Shown one piece after another: positions 1-14,290 of a stretch of DNA of 64,000 bases. The stretch covers positions 7,962,001 to 8,026,000 of the forward strand of contig OZ038466.1 in assembly GCA_964036295.1 (NCBI GenBank), in the 5' to 3' direction. Source of the stretch: Plumapathes pennacea (taxonomy: Eukaryota; Cnidaria; Anthozoa; Antipatharia; Myriopathidae). Both the position numbers and the translations under genes were made by a program. Position 1 is the stretch's first letter; each line of letters begins with the position of its first letter. The notes under the pieces are model-generated. The model had not been told where the DNA came from. It saw nothing but the letters and a program-made list of their open reading frames with translations, and did not search any database.

Positions 1-279
1 TTTTTAGTCAATTATGGTAAGGCCTATAAATTGTACCTTCGACTACGAACTTCTCCCCACCCAGAGACTTTGACAAGAGTTCCCATCTTACCTTTAAATC
101 TTGGAACTGCACTGCACCAGCTACAAAGAAGAACAGTACTTGTTTTCGTGCGCTGCTATCTGTAACAAGAACAAGCAGGAATCTGTAAACAGGAACAATG
201 TCAATCATGCTAGCTGGCGCTATATTTGATATGTTTCGGCGTGTCTGTAAATTTACTTTAGTCCCAGGCAGCTTTTACA

Positions 280-1175
280 ACACCAGAGTCTACGGAAAAA
301 AACGTCTGAGCCAAGCTGCTACAAGATCCATGAAATGTTTTTCTTTATGAATATCGCACATATCACAGACTCAAATACCGTATTACAAGTTGCGTGCTGA
401 CACTGCTGTCTGGGTGGAAAGCGAGGTCAAAAGATTCGAAGATTTACAAATTATGAAAAGGACCAGGACTAAAAGGGCTTCATATATGAATAGAACAACT
501 TTTGTTAAAGCAGTTGGATGGCAAATGTTTAAAACAAAGGGCTGTACAAATCTTTGACATTATTCACGACAGGAGACTGAAAGACATTATTGTGATTTTA
601 CGCATTTTTAAAAAACCTCAATAATTTGCGCGTAACAGAGTTTATTTTCTCGTGGTAAAAACGATATTTTTACTCACTCGCGCGGCGCTCGTTCGTTGCC
701 TTCTCATAAAAAAAGTAAGAAATGGATTTTCAGCCTCTGTTCATCTGTCTGGCATTGCTATCTTCAGTCGCGTGATAAAATTTATTCGTTATATCGGGGT
801 AGATTTTAAGTTTGGACTTCTGGATAGTGTTATACCGGGGTTTTGTTCTATACATTTTTACTGTAACTTTGGTTGGAGAGTAATATATCGTTCGTTATAT
901 CGGGAATTTAGTTAAATAGAGGTTCGTCATATCGGGGCTCCACTGTAATTTGAAATTCTCAACCTATAATTTACCGTGCACGAGGAGTTCAGCAGTTCGC
1001 ATGACAGACATTCACTGAATAGGATTCATGAATTAAGAGAAGCAAACGAAGAGTTTCTTTTCACCCCACAATTACAGTGTTTTCGAATACGTATCTTCTG
1101 GAGAACAGCCAATTGGACACAAAATCAAAATAGATCTTAGAGTTGTTAGGCAAAACGGCTAACGAAATGAAGTTA
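280..1175 (-). repeat. R1 repeat, reverse copy
   Basis: Matches 11,235-12,070 in reverse, including AACAGAGTTTATTTTCTCGT. Bases 1-279 contain a piece similar to 1,690-1,780 and no gene. Confidence 0.6.
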
Positions 1176-1323
1176 TTATCCAAACTACGGCGGCTGAGAA
1201 AGGCCAGAAGTTAGGTGTAGACACTACAGAAGGTGCATATGCTTGTGTCCCAACATCAGAACTTTTCACTTCTGCCACGCTGCCAAGCCTTAATAGAAAA
1301 AAAACTGCACCTGGGAATCCGAA

Positions 1324-1370
<47 letters not shown>

Positions 1371-1501
1371 TATTTATTTATTTTTTATTTTTATTTTTTT
1401 TTGTCGGTCGAGAATCAGCACACGGTGATTGGTTCAGATTATCGCGTGATATGCATTGACGTCAACTCGACTGTGGCCATGAATTGCGTGAATTTTACAC
1501 T

Positions 1502-3467
<1,966 letters not shown>

Positions 3468-5869
3468 TACTCAAATTTTGAAGTTGGTCGGCTGTCGTAG
3501 TACGGGAAAAAAGGAACACCAATTTTCCAATTTTGAATTCATAGGCAGTACAATTAAATAGGCTTGCTGTGCAATTTGTTTTTACTCTGGATTGCATGCA
3601 CAAGACTCAGGCATGCATGTTTAATGAGCTTGAATTGTTTTGTATGTGACCCCGCTCAAAACAACATGATTTCTCCCAGAATCAAGCAAAACTTGAACGG
3701 TTTACTTCAAATTGTACACGGGCTTCAGACCTAGTCATACCTCTAAGGGCTCGTGAACGATTCTCGCTGCAATCACCGCATGTCAAATTACAATATTTGT
3801 TACAGTTTTAGTCTTGAAAGAAAAAATAAGACTAAATCATTCAAGACTCCAAGTTCCGATTACTCTGAGCGAATACGGGTAGCCGAAACTGGCGACAGAA
3901 GCGTATTAAAACAATACTTCGAGGGAAAATGATCAGCATACAGATTTTAATACATTCTTGAAGTGATCGAGTTACAAGATACGAGTAGAATATATTTGTC
4001 GCGGTGATTGTTCGATTTCCACTGACTAACCTCTGTTGCTTGTCCTTTCTGAATAAGTATCTGAGTTTAACACAAAACGGCGTCTGAAGCTCCCGATTTG
4101 CTTTCAAGTGCTGTTCCCTTTGTGGAGCCGTTTATTCTGCACGCTTACGTTCATGATGTGCTGTCGGTTATAACATCTTTGTCGTCTTTTCTCTAGACGT
4201 ATTTGGCGCTGTTCGATCGTTTCACGTTGCCCGTGCCTGTTCCCTTCTCCTTTGAAGACGAGCTTCGCGAGGGTTCTGTTTCAAGTTTTCCAGTTTTCAA
4301 ATTCATTTTCGTGAACGCAGCTACGTACAATTGTTGCTTCGTTGCTGGCGGAGACGCTAATCGATAATTATTACGTCATTGCCTTAGGCCCTGACACACA
4401 CTCACACCCACGAACATTAGGGAGTTTAACAAACCTAGGACGGCGACGGCAACGCAAGGAACCAAAAAATAATGTCTCTGTTTTCCCTATGTCTTTGTAA
4501 CTTTGCCTATTCTTAGGTTGCTCAATTTGTTCCGTTTTTGCCGGGGTTCTATTGATTTCATTGTTTCCGACTAAGAAGAACGACTGCCGTTATTTTATCG
4601 AACTGTCGTCCACGTCCTGACAACGACGTAAAAAAGAAGCATTTGAAGTCGCACGCGAGAGCACGGCGACCCCGAGAACATGTCAATTTCAGATATTCAC
4701 GTGCTTCTTTTGTCTTCTTTGATTAGTTTTATTGTTTCACCGACGTCGCCGTCGTCCTCTCGCGTCCTGTATCTTAAAGTTCTTATTAAATTTCGATGGC
4801 GACACGCTTGGAGTCTTCAAATAACACGATTTTGCTGCATTAGCGTTGTGATTATTACTCTTCCTTCGCTCGGGGATTACTTTTAGCTGATTGGCCAAGA
4901 CGTCACGCCCTTGTGCTGCGATCGAAAGCGAAACCTACCTTCACAGAATTAGTTGCGTGGCAAAGCACTTGTTTTGGCTTATACTTCCTTCTGGTACACG
5001 AAGATATCTAATCTGTTGTTAACACAGTTGGCTCTGCAGGCATAAAAACGAACACATCACTGATCGGAGACGCCCAAATTATGGTGAAGACACAAAACAA
5101 CACTGAAAAAAGACATTGTCGTTTCTTGATCGTTCGGTTAGTCAAGTACAGTTAAATTAACTTACCAAAGTTGATAAATTGGTGTTGCAGAGTTCGAAAG
5201 ATCCGAACTGAACTTAAAGGGGCTGAGGAGGCTGATTGATGTAGCCTCCGGTAACAACGCACAGCTAGCTGCCAACACCCTGCGATCTGACGGTGAACTA
5301 ATCATTCTCGTTCCCAGGATCACTCGTTCCCTACCCCCAATGCAACACGGTCTCTTGAAAAGATTGATCAATATCCTCAAATGTCATCAGAAAATGAAAT
5401 TGAGCATAATCATCAAAGCAACTGAGTCCTATCCCACAATTCCATCCACGCCAAGGTTATCTGCATCATCAAAATGGCCGCCTCTCGTGGCATGCAAAGC
5501 GTTCTCGAGATTTATCAACCGATGCTGTTGCCGGTTGCTATATCGAGAGTAGAAAAGAAGTCCAGGAGAGAATCTCATAACAGATGCGACGATGATGGTA
5601 GCTCAACTCCTTCGGGTAAGGGGGCCAAACGACTTCTAGTTGCCCGTTGTAGAGAGGCCGCTGCGTCATGTAGGCTGGATATCTCTTGAGAACGCCGTCC
5701 CTTCGCGCTCGATGTGGGCGACGAGAGGCGGCTATCTTGGTGATGCTGATACAAACCTGGCGTGCATGGAATTGCGGGATATGGTTTGTGAAGTTTTAAT
5801 TACTTCATGTGTACGCTGTGAGCGTGTGGCATACTACAGTCTTCACCTCTTTTAGAAAATATTACATTT
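3468..5869. other. No gene recognised
   Basis: Apart from the 4,603-4,783 repeat I see only short frames without family signature. Confidence 0.5.
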
Positions 5870-6205
5870 TACAAGTCAGCCTGAATAGGTTCTTATATTA
5901 TCGGGTGTTTAGTGGCAAATCAGGCTGTTTAGGTTCCTAAATAGGTTCTTATTAATTCAGGGCTTTAAACTGTTTGCTACTGTTTAGAATAGTACAAATC
6001 CATGATTACTATAATATAATAATATTATAATAGATCATAGTAAAGTACATTTTACTCATACAATGCCTGCTTTTTTAATTGACTTAATTGGACCGATCTA
6101 CCAAATAAGAACCTATAGTTCAAATGTCAGGCTGAATGGGTTCTTATATATATAGTAGGGGGCTAATTCCCAAATTCAGCCTGTAGGTTCTTAATCCACC
6201 AGGTT
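5870..6205. repeat. AGGTTCTTAT-rich dispersed repeat
   Basis: AATAGGTTCTTAT and inverted ATAAGAACCTA occur repeatedly, together with TCAGCCTG and CAGGCTG blocks. No frame. It ends where nicastrin E begins. Confidence 0.5.
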
Positions 6206-6717
6206 CTTATAAGCATCGTACCTGTAGATAAAAGATCTTGCTGGACAGGTCTTACTGAATCGGTGTTTTTCATTGTTGCATTTATTTATTTTTTTGCACA
6301 GGGCACTGTTGCTGCACCAGTGAACCCAATAATGTTTGCCTTCTTCCAGGGGGTAAGTTCATTAAAATAGTTTGGAATGTATTGGCTATCTTAAGAACTG
6401 TTGAATCAGCATAAATTTTGAAGCATATTTCAGGGGTCCTTCAGCAGCAGACAGGCTTTTCAGATAGTGCCACATACGTTTTTGAAACAGCTCTGTGTAT
6501 ACGTATGCAGTGTGCTAACTCAGGCACTTTCTAAGTGTAAACATTTCCTCAATAAAGATGTGTCTCTAAGTGAGTCTCCCCTCCAATTGGTGCTAATATT
6601 GTACTAGCATGCATTTACAGTGTTGAAAAACCCCTCTGAAGGGGTGGCAAATTGTAAAATCCGAGACTCACTGAGAGGTCAAGACCCTTGTTTGAGAATT
6701 TGAGATCGAGACTTTAA

Positions 6718-7250
6718 GGTGATTCCCTAGTTTTGCATTGCGCATCTTTAGTGCGCACAACACTTTTGAGATGGTGGACATTAAGAACCACCGAAACTTC
6801 AAGATCGAAAGTTCTTTATACTCGTTATGCAAATAAGTTTTATTTTTTGTCGTTCCTTGTGGAAGCAGCCACCTTTAAAGTTGAAACTCGCCCCAGTCCC
6901 CTCTCGGAAAGACGTATTTTGAAGTGAATTCGCCCTTTCCTGGACAATTGCGCAAAAACGAGCATGGTGACCCCCCTTTTTTATTTCATGTATTTTAAGA
7001 AAATACGACTCCCCATGATATATCGAAATTTAGACAAAATATCTTTACTCAATTTTGAAATATTATCATTGAATCACTATTACAATATGTTTTTAGGCGT
7101 TTCAGGGCAAGCGTCCAGATGATCAAAATGCCTATTTTTTCATGGTGACCCCCTATTTTTATTTTATTTTTTTAATGTACTAGAAGTAATTACTAATTGT
7201 GCAAAGTTTTAAGAAAATTCAATTACTATTTCTATTTTGATGGAATCACC
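6718..7250. mobile_element. 533-bp MITE in nicastrin intron 11 with TTAA target duplication
   Basis: Ends GGTGATTCC...GGAATCACC are inverted and are flanked by TTAA at 6714-6717 and 7251-7254. Copies A (28,996-28,999) and B (37,490-37,493) have a single TTAA at the same place, so the empty site is seen twice. TTAA duplication is typical of piggyBac-type insertion. A related sequence lies at about 18,220-18,345. Confidence 0.8.
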
Positions 7251-7797
7251 TTAACCACTTCAAGACTCTGAGACAGAAAGAAACAAAAAAACAAAAACAA
7301 AAACAAAAAAAAAGAGAGAGAGAGAGACTCAGGGACTCACTTTATCGTGTGAACAGGCCTTAATTTATAGATAATTATTCTCTTCCACAGGAAAGTTGGG
7401 ATTATATTGGCTCATCAAAGATGGTATACGACATGGAAAAAACAAAATTTCCTTCAGATTCCAAGTCTTGGAAGGTACAGATATTGAAGTTTGGGTTATT
7501 ACTCACATTACTGTCAGTAGTATACAGTATGTAGCTTAACCTAAAAATTATTCTAAAGGCAGATTCGACTTTTCAAAAAAGAAAATGTATATCAAAGTAT
7601 ATCAGCTTTCATATGAGTATTTTAAGCCTAAAGTTTTCCTTACTTTATGATATATCTGGTGAAAAACTGAGGGAGAAAATTGAAGTTGATCATTCGTGGA
7701 AGTAAAAGGGTTGAACAAGTTTTTAACTGTGTGGCACTGAGCCTAACTCAGGATGAATCTTGATCCTTATAGGTAATACTTGTTAGTGTTAGTGTTT

Positions 7798-7989
7798 AAC
7801 CCTTTCACTCCCAAGAGTGACAAACTTCAATTTTTCTCTTTCAGTTTCTCACCAGAGATATATCATACAGTAAGGAGAACTTGGCTTTTAATACCTTGTT
7901 CAGATGAAAGCTGATTAAACTATCAATTCTCACTACATCACTTACACATTTTCTTCCTGAAAGGTTAGGAGCTTGGGAGTAAAAGGGTT
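7798..7989. mobile_element. AACCCTTTCACTCCCAAG MITE in nicastrin E intron 12
   Basis: Inverted ends AACCCTTTCACTCCCAAG / CTTGGGAGTAAAAGGGTT. Present at the same intron position in copy B (36,640-36,846). Confidence 0.75.
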
Positions 7990-8865
7990 GATACTCTGCT
8001 CTCCCCTATTTTATTTCTCTGTGGAATCTTACTTTCCATAGATTGGTGACGGGTTTTTCAGGATGAAAACAGAGAATATCAAATACTTTCTGGAGTTGAA
8101 TCAAGTTGGCTTACTGGACAATAAAACTCCAACAATTTGGGCTCACTCTGATCCAATATCCAGGAAAGCAAACAAGGAAACAGATGCAAATGTGAGTACA
8201 GTGGTCTATCTGTTTGTTTGGCTCCTTCATAAAGTTTTGTGTTGTGTGTGACATTACACCTTCTTATATAGATATTGTTGAAATACCAGGATTTTTCCAG
8301 TCTACATGCAATTTTTGAAGACTTCAAGTTCTGACAGGAAATAAAGGCTGTGAGATGTTCTAAATATTTCACTGATATCTATTTATAGTAAAAAGAACAT
8401 TACTGAATTTTATCTTCTCGTGTTGATAATATATCTCACTTGTGCGCCACATGGCCACGTAATACCCTGTATGTATATGTTACACTTGGATGTTGACCCA
8501 GGTATTCAGAACTCCCGCTATCTCAGATTAGTATATACCACACAAGTGAATAGTGCTTTTTGCACGCTCTGATTGGCTCCTCAATCTCGGAATATCAAGT
8601 ACTATTCACCTCCACTTTGGCGAATAATTGTTAATTATTTTCCATTAAGAGTTCAAGATAGAGTATAACTGATAGCTGATAACTGATTTATTGTCACCGT
8701 ACGTATTACAAGATAATAGTGATAATAACACTAGTCAGTGGTAAATAAGTCCGCAGGAAAATCTATTTGCTATTTAAACGTGACGAGGAGGCCAAAGAAG
8801 CTTGGAGTTTAGAGTAGTTTAGAGTAGTTTTTGAACTTGAGTTGTTGACCAAACAAGGGACACCT

Positions 8866-10864
8866 CCAATGTAGTTTGGATAACTGTATTTCGTATTAAC
8901 CGTTTTGTCCCACAACTCTGAGATCGACTTTGTCACTAAGGCGTACTCCAGAAGATACTTATTCGAAAACACTGTATAAACAGCGGAGTGAAAAGAAACT
9001 CTTCATTTGCTTTTGAATTTTAATTCATGAATCCTGCTCAGTCAATGTCCACTCTGTCGTGCGAACTGCCGAGCTACAAGATCTAATTTTGTCAAGTCCA
9101 CATACACGGTCCGTAAATTATAAACTGAATATTTCAAATTACAGTGAAACTCCCGATATAACGAACCGAAGTTAGTGTAAGATGTATGGAACAAAACCCA
9201 GGTATAAGACAATCCAGAAGTCCAAACTTCAATCTACCCCAATATAACAAATAAATTTTATTACGCGACTGAAGATGGCAATGCCAGACAGATCAACAGA
9301 GATGGAAAATCCATTTTTTATTTTGTTATGAGGGCTAAGAAATATTGTTACGCACACACACAGACACACGGATGTATACCGTATTTATTATATAGAAATA
9401 GAATCCAACTGGACCTTCATTTTAGATAATTTACGGTTTTCTTCGTGATGTAGTAAAGACGTAAAAATTAGTCTACTTTTGCAGCGTATCAGTTCAACTC
9501 TTCTTCTATTTGACCCGCGCCCCCGACGTTTTGCAGCCACACAAATCTTTGAAACCGAAACTTCTCCACCGCAGAAAGATAAGAATGACAGGTCTTGAAA
9601 TTTAAACCGTAAAACAACACGCGATTGTCAGATGGGAAACGTTTATCTGTTGAGTCGCTTCTTAATGCCGCGGTCACACGCGCGCTAGAAGCTGTGCTTT
9701 AGCGTGCTTTCTTGTGACGCGCACTTGCTAGAATTTGACATCAGCACTCCTCGGTCACACACGACATTTGCCGGCTTGCTTGGGCGGTGGTGTTGCCATA
9801 TGTGTTCAAGTGTGTTCCGATCAAATACACACAAGCTCTGATTACGGTATAGTCTCCTCGCGGCCGTTTCTTAGGGTCGCCCAGTCTCCCCACTTCGGTT
9901 GATGAGGATACTGGGCGACCCTAAGAACGGCTGCGAGGAGACTACTTACGGTATACAATTGACGATGGATCCGAACAGTCTCATTCTCTTGATGTATATA
10001 TCTGCCGAATACGATATGCCACAACATTCGCGCTCATGAACATGTCACGTGCAGCCGAAAGAGCGCGAAATTTGTTATAGAAGGATCGAAAATAAAAGTA
10101 GAGCTACGACACCTAAAAGCGGGGATGAGCAACTGCGATCTTTGCGACAAGGGTTCACTACTGCATTCGGAGCTCTCCAAGAAATACACTTCCATTGGCC
10201 GAAAAAGTTAAACCGATTAATTATGAGTGCGTAGCACAGCTCTAGCGTACTACAGGGCGCGCTAGAGTTGTGCTGTGGTATCTTTGTTCTTTTGCTTTTT
10301 GGGCATTGGATCTCAAGCAAGCAGACGGTGTCGCTCTGGGCCGGTCACACGGCGACCGTGCTAGGAATGTGTTAATACCCCAAAAAATGCTCAAGCAAGC
10401 ACGGTTCTAGCACTCGTGTGACCGCGGCATTAATCGACCGGAAAAATAAACACTAGCCGAGCGGTATTCAGTAGATCAAAGTCAAGCTTGCCCCATTTTA
10501 TGTCAAGTGAAGCTGTAAAACAGGTTGTGATTACTGTAACAGCAGGTGTTGTCTTCAGTTTTCTGTCGTGTATGTCACATATTTTAACAGCCCTTTGTTT
10601 TGAACACTTGCTACCCAACCTTTTTTTAACAAAAACTTGTTCTATTCATATATAAAGCCCTTTTAGTTCTGATCCTTTTGATAAGTTGTAAATCTTTGAC
10701 CTTTTTGACCTCGTATTTCACCCAGACAGCAGTGTTAGCAAGCAACTTGAAATACGGTATTTGAGTCCGTAATTTAGGGCGATGTTCATAAAAAAAATTT
10801 AATATAAAAATCATTTTCATGGATCTTTTAGCAGTCTGATCCCAGAAGTTTTCTTCCGTAGACT
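8866..10864 (+). repeat. R1 repeat, diverged copy split by a TTAA element
   Basis: 8,866-9,665 resembles 11,150-11,700 and 10,430-10,864 resembles 11,720-12,075. The 764-bp TTAA element lies between. It is in tandem with the copy at 10,865. Confidence 0.5.
9666..10429. mobile_element. 764-bp TTAA-flanked palindromic-ended element
   Basis: Ends TGCCGCGGTCACACG and CGTGTGACCGCGGCA are inverted. TTAA sits at 9662-9665 and 10430-10433. A second, nested hairpin (9,851-9,947; TAGTCTCCTCGC / GCGAGGAGACTA) lies inside. No transposase frame. Confidence 0.7.
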
Positions 10865-12075
10865 ATGGTGTTAGCAGAGTCAACATGAATTATTTAAGTA
10901 GAGGATTGAATACAGACACGCCGAAACACATCATGCCCAAAATAGCGCCAGCGCCAGCTGGTTTACACATTCCTGCTATTCAAGCTATCGAATTGACATT
11001 CCTGCACGAACGCAAGTGAAAACTGACACTGCCCAGCTAGCATGATTAACTTGTTGTTCCTGTTTACAGATTCCAGTGCATTAAAATCAAGTACACTACA
11101 CTCTGCAGCTGGTACGGTGCAGTTCCAAGATTTAAAGGTAAGCTCAGCCGCCGTAGTTTGCATAATAACTTCATTTCGTTAGCCGTTTTGCCTAACAACT
11201 CTAAGATCTATTTTGATTTTGTGTCCAATTGGCTGTACTCCAGAAGATACGTATTCGAAAACACTGTAATTGTGGGGTGAAAAGAAACTCTTCGTTTGCT
11301 TCTCTGAATTCATGAATCCTATTCAGTGAATGTCTGTCATGCGAACTGCTGAACTCCTCGTGCACGGTAAATTATAGGTTGAGAATTTCAAATTACAGTG
11401 GAGCCCCGATATGACGAACCTCTATTTAACTAAATTCCCGATATAACGAACGATATATTACTCTCCAACCAAAGTTACAGTAAAAATGTATAGAACGAAA
11501 CCCCGGTAAAACACAATCCAGAAGTCCAAACTTAAAATCTACCCCGATATAACGAATAAATTTTATCACGCGACTGAAGATAGCAATGCCAGACAGATGA
11601 ACAGAGGCTGAAAATCCATTTCTTACTTTTTTTATGAGAAGGCAACGAACGAGCGCCGCGCGAGTGAGTAAAAATATCGTTTTTACCACGAGAAAATAAA
11701 CTCTGTTACGCGCAAATTATTGAGGTTTTTTAAAAATGCGTAAAATCACAATAATGTCTTCAGTCTCCTGTCGTGAATAATGTCAAAGATTTGTACAGCC
11801 CTTTGTTTTAAACATTTGCCATCCAACTGCTTTAACAAAAGTTGTTCTATTCATATATGAAGCCCTTTTAGTCCTGGTCCTTTTCATAATTTGTGAATCT
11901 TCGAACCTTTTTGACCTCGCTTTTCACCCAGACAGCAGTGTTAGCAAGCAACTTGAAATAGGGTATTTGAGTCCGTAATTTAGGGCGATGTTCATAAAAA
12001 TAAATAAATAAAAAAAAAAAATCATTTTCATGGATCTTTTAGCAGTCTGATCCCAGAAGTTTTCTTCCATAGACT
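10865..12075 (+). repeat. R1 dispersed repeat, fullest copy
   Basis: Runs from TATGGTGTTAGCAGAGTC to TTTTCTTCCATAG and includes an AGCCCCGATATGACGAACC segment. Other copies: 280-1,175 (reverse), 1,502-2,053 (5' part) and 8,866-10,864 (split by the TTAA element). The 87-aa frames in it are not convincing genes. Confidence 0.6.
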
Positions 12076-13959
12076 TGTGTGTAAAAATTAACTGCATTTA
12101 ATCGAAACGCAACACCGTTTGGGTTTGTGCCGAACACGCACTGATAAACTGGATGTTAGGGAACGATTTTGGCTTGCGTTCTTCAGTTCACCGCGGAAGC
12201 TTGAGAATAGCCGTAAACAGATGTTTGATGGATACCGCTGGGGGATTGCAAATATCTCTGTCGCCGCTAAATATTTAGTCCCGACGAAACTTTCTGTGGC
12301 GACACGAAATACTTCTGGGAAGAAAACAGGCCGAAAACGGAAACCAAAGCTACGATGAGCTTTAGCCGCAAAACAATGGCGATTTATGCTTCACTCTGTA
12401 CATGACATCTGTTGTCTCATAAAATTCTTCTGTTTATCGTACATTGCCTGTTGAAATGTTTCTTTCATTCGATCATGTAGCCTTTGTTTCGCAATGGTCA
12501 TTGTATACCAGAAATGGAAAATACACCGAAATAGTCCTGAGTATTAAGTTTACAGTCACAAATGGACTGAACACACTGTTAACAAAACCGCAATAATATT
12601 TTAAATATGTCTCGTGTTACATTCCTCGCTTTCAATTTTATATTTGTAAGCATGAATACTCGAAAGCCTGATAGAAGAAACGTATTCAGTTAATACAAGA
12701 AAACACACAAGTATTGAAGCGAAGGCTGGATTGATCGTGGCCTCTGATTAGAAATAAAGAGTCGAAGTCGATTGTGCATAAGAAGAGATGTCAGAATTTC
12801 GCCCCGAAATTTTTACCGGTTCCAGCGAGCGCAGCGAGCTAACGTTCGGAGAGAGGTAAGATAACGCGCAACTAAACATATTTAACCAGTTTTTAAGTTC
12901 AATCGTTGCCGAAGACCGCCGTTCGGCGAACGACCAAAATCCCCATACATTTCTTTATAATTGCCAAAGGTCATGTTCTTTCGTAATAACAAAGGTATCA
13001 CATATCACTGTGTGACAGACAGACAGACCCCCGGAGCCTGGGCTGCCCTGTGTATATACTAGAAATGAAAAATACACCGAAATAGTCCAGAGCATTAAGT
13101 TTGCAGTCACAAATGGACTGAACACGCTGTGAACAAAACCGAAATAATATTGTAAACAAGTCTCGTGTTGGGCTCGTGTTACATTCCTCGCTTTCAATTT
13201 TATATTTGTTACAAAGCACAAATACTCGAAAGCCTGATAGAAGTGAAACGCATTCAGCTAAAAAACAAGACAGACTAGTATTGAAGCGAAGGCTGGATTA
13301 ATCGTGGCCTCGGATTAGAATTAAGTGTTCGAAGTCAAACTGTCAAAATCGATTCATAAAAAGACAAGTCACGCATTACTCAGATTTACTCGGTGGGTAA
13401 CCGTTTTGCTTGTAAGCTCAAAATGCAGAGTCGCTCAACCTTTAAGAACCAAGTGTACGAGTGTTGTAATGATAAATTTATAGTTTAATCAGGTTTCATT
13501 TAAGCAAGGTGTCAAAAGCCAAGTTCTCTATACTGTGTGATATATTTCTGGTGAGAAATTTGAAGTCTCCCGGAAGTTCCGCTCTTGTCCTTGCTTTCCA
13601 TTTTAGTTTATTCTGCTCTCGACCCAACTAACGCCGCGAGCTCACTGGCAACGCCAGTCTAGTTTACAACTTGAAACACGTTTCAAAACAAAGTGGCATA
13701 TTTCAAAATGGGTAATTTTTGGTAAAATTTCCATTATAATGCTTATTTTTGCCATGAATCTCAAATCTTGGTATTGACCAAGTAAAAATCTCACAAATCA
13801 AGTGATTTCTGCTGAAAATTGGACAGTCGTAATAACTTATTGTAAATAAGGGGCAATTGATACTGTTTTTACTGGTCAAAAAATGAAAATGGTAATGTTC
13901 TCCATTTTTATCATATATTTACCATTCTGGACCCTGACACAGTAATAATTACAACAGTT

Positions 13960-14290
13960 ATTGTTGTGACCAAATTAACCTCACTTGGTCACAGTAATTG
14001 TTGTGACCAAATGAACCTCAAGTTGGTCACAGTAATTGTTGTGACCAAATGAACATCAAGTTGTCACAGTAATATTGTTGTGACCAAATGAACCTCAAGT
14101 TGGTCACGGTAATTGTTGTGACCAAATGAACCTCAAGTGGGTCACAGTAATTGTTGTGACCAAATGAACCTCAAGCTGGTCACAGTAATTGTTGTGACCA
14201 AATGAACCTCAAGTTGGTCACAGTAATTGTTGTGACCAAATGAACCTCACTTTGGTCACAGTAATTGTTGTGACCAAATGAACTTCAAGT
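13960..14290. repeat. 38-bp minisatellite, left array (about nine units)
   Basis: Unit contains GGTCACAGTAATTGTTGTGA followed by CCAAATGAACCTCAAGTT. Each unit holds a hairpin (GGTCACA / TTGTGACC). Confidence 0.9.

Larger units (their letters stand above)
6302..8191 (+). pseudogene. NCSTN: Nicastrin copy E, isolated exons 11-13
   Basis: Three nicastrin exons stand alone: 6302-6352 (NPIMFAFFQG), 7391-7474 (ESWDYIGSSKMVYDMEK) and 8042-8191 (HSDPISRKANKE near its end). Borders are GT/AG and phases are 0, identical to copy B. Homology to the nicastrin locus begins in intron 10 at about 6,210 and ends in intron 13 at about 8,860, so there is no start, no 5' half and no 3' half. Intron 11 carries a 533-bp TTAA-flanked insertion that copies A and B lack. 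This segment overlaps the end of copy A and carries on past the point where A breaks, so it may be the displaced remainder of that copy. It is not expected to make nicastrin. Confidence 0.85.

Noticed and set aside
652-915. 87-aa frame (also 11,426-11,689) starting at a non-ATG codon
   Set aside because: Lies in R1 repeat copies made of CCCGATATAACGAAC-type DNA; conservation follows the repeat, not a protein.
8062-8124. Nicastrin exon 13 starting at CAG|GATGAAAAC
   Set aside because: That acceptor gives a stop after 20 codons; the upstream TAG at 8,040 keeps phase 0 and the nicastrin reading frame in both E and B.
12119-12358. Frame ending GRKRKPKLR shared with 61,794-62,000
   Set aside because: No ATG in arm 1, N-termini differ by frameshift between arms, and no domain recognised.
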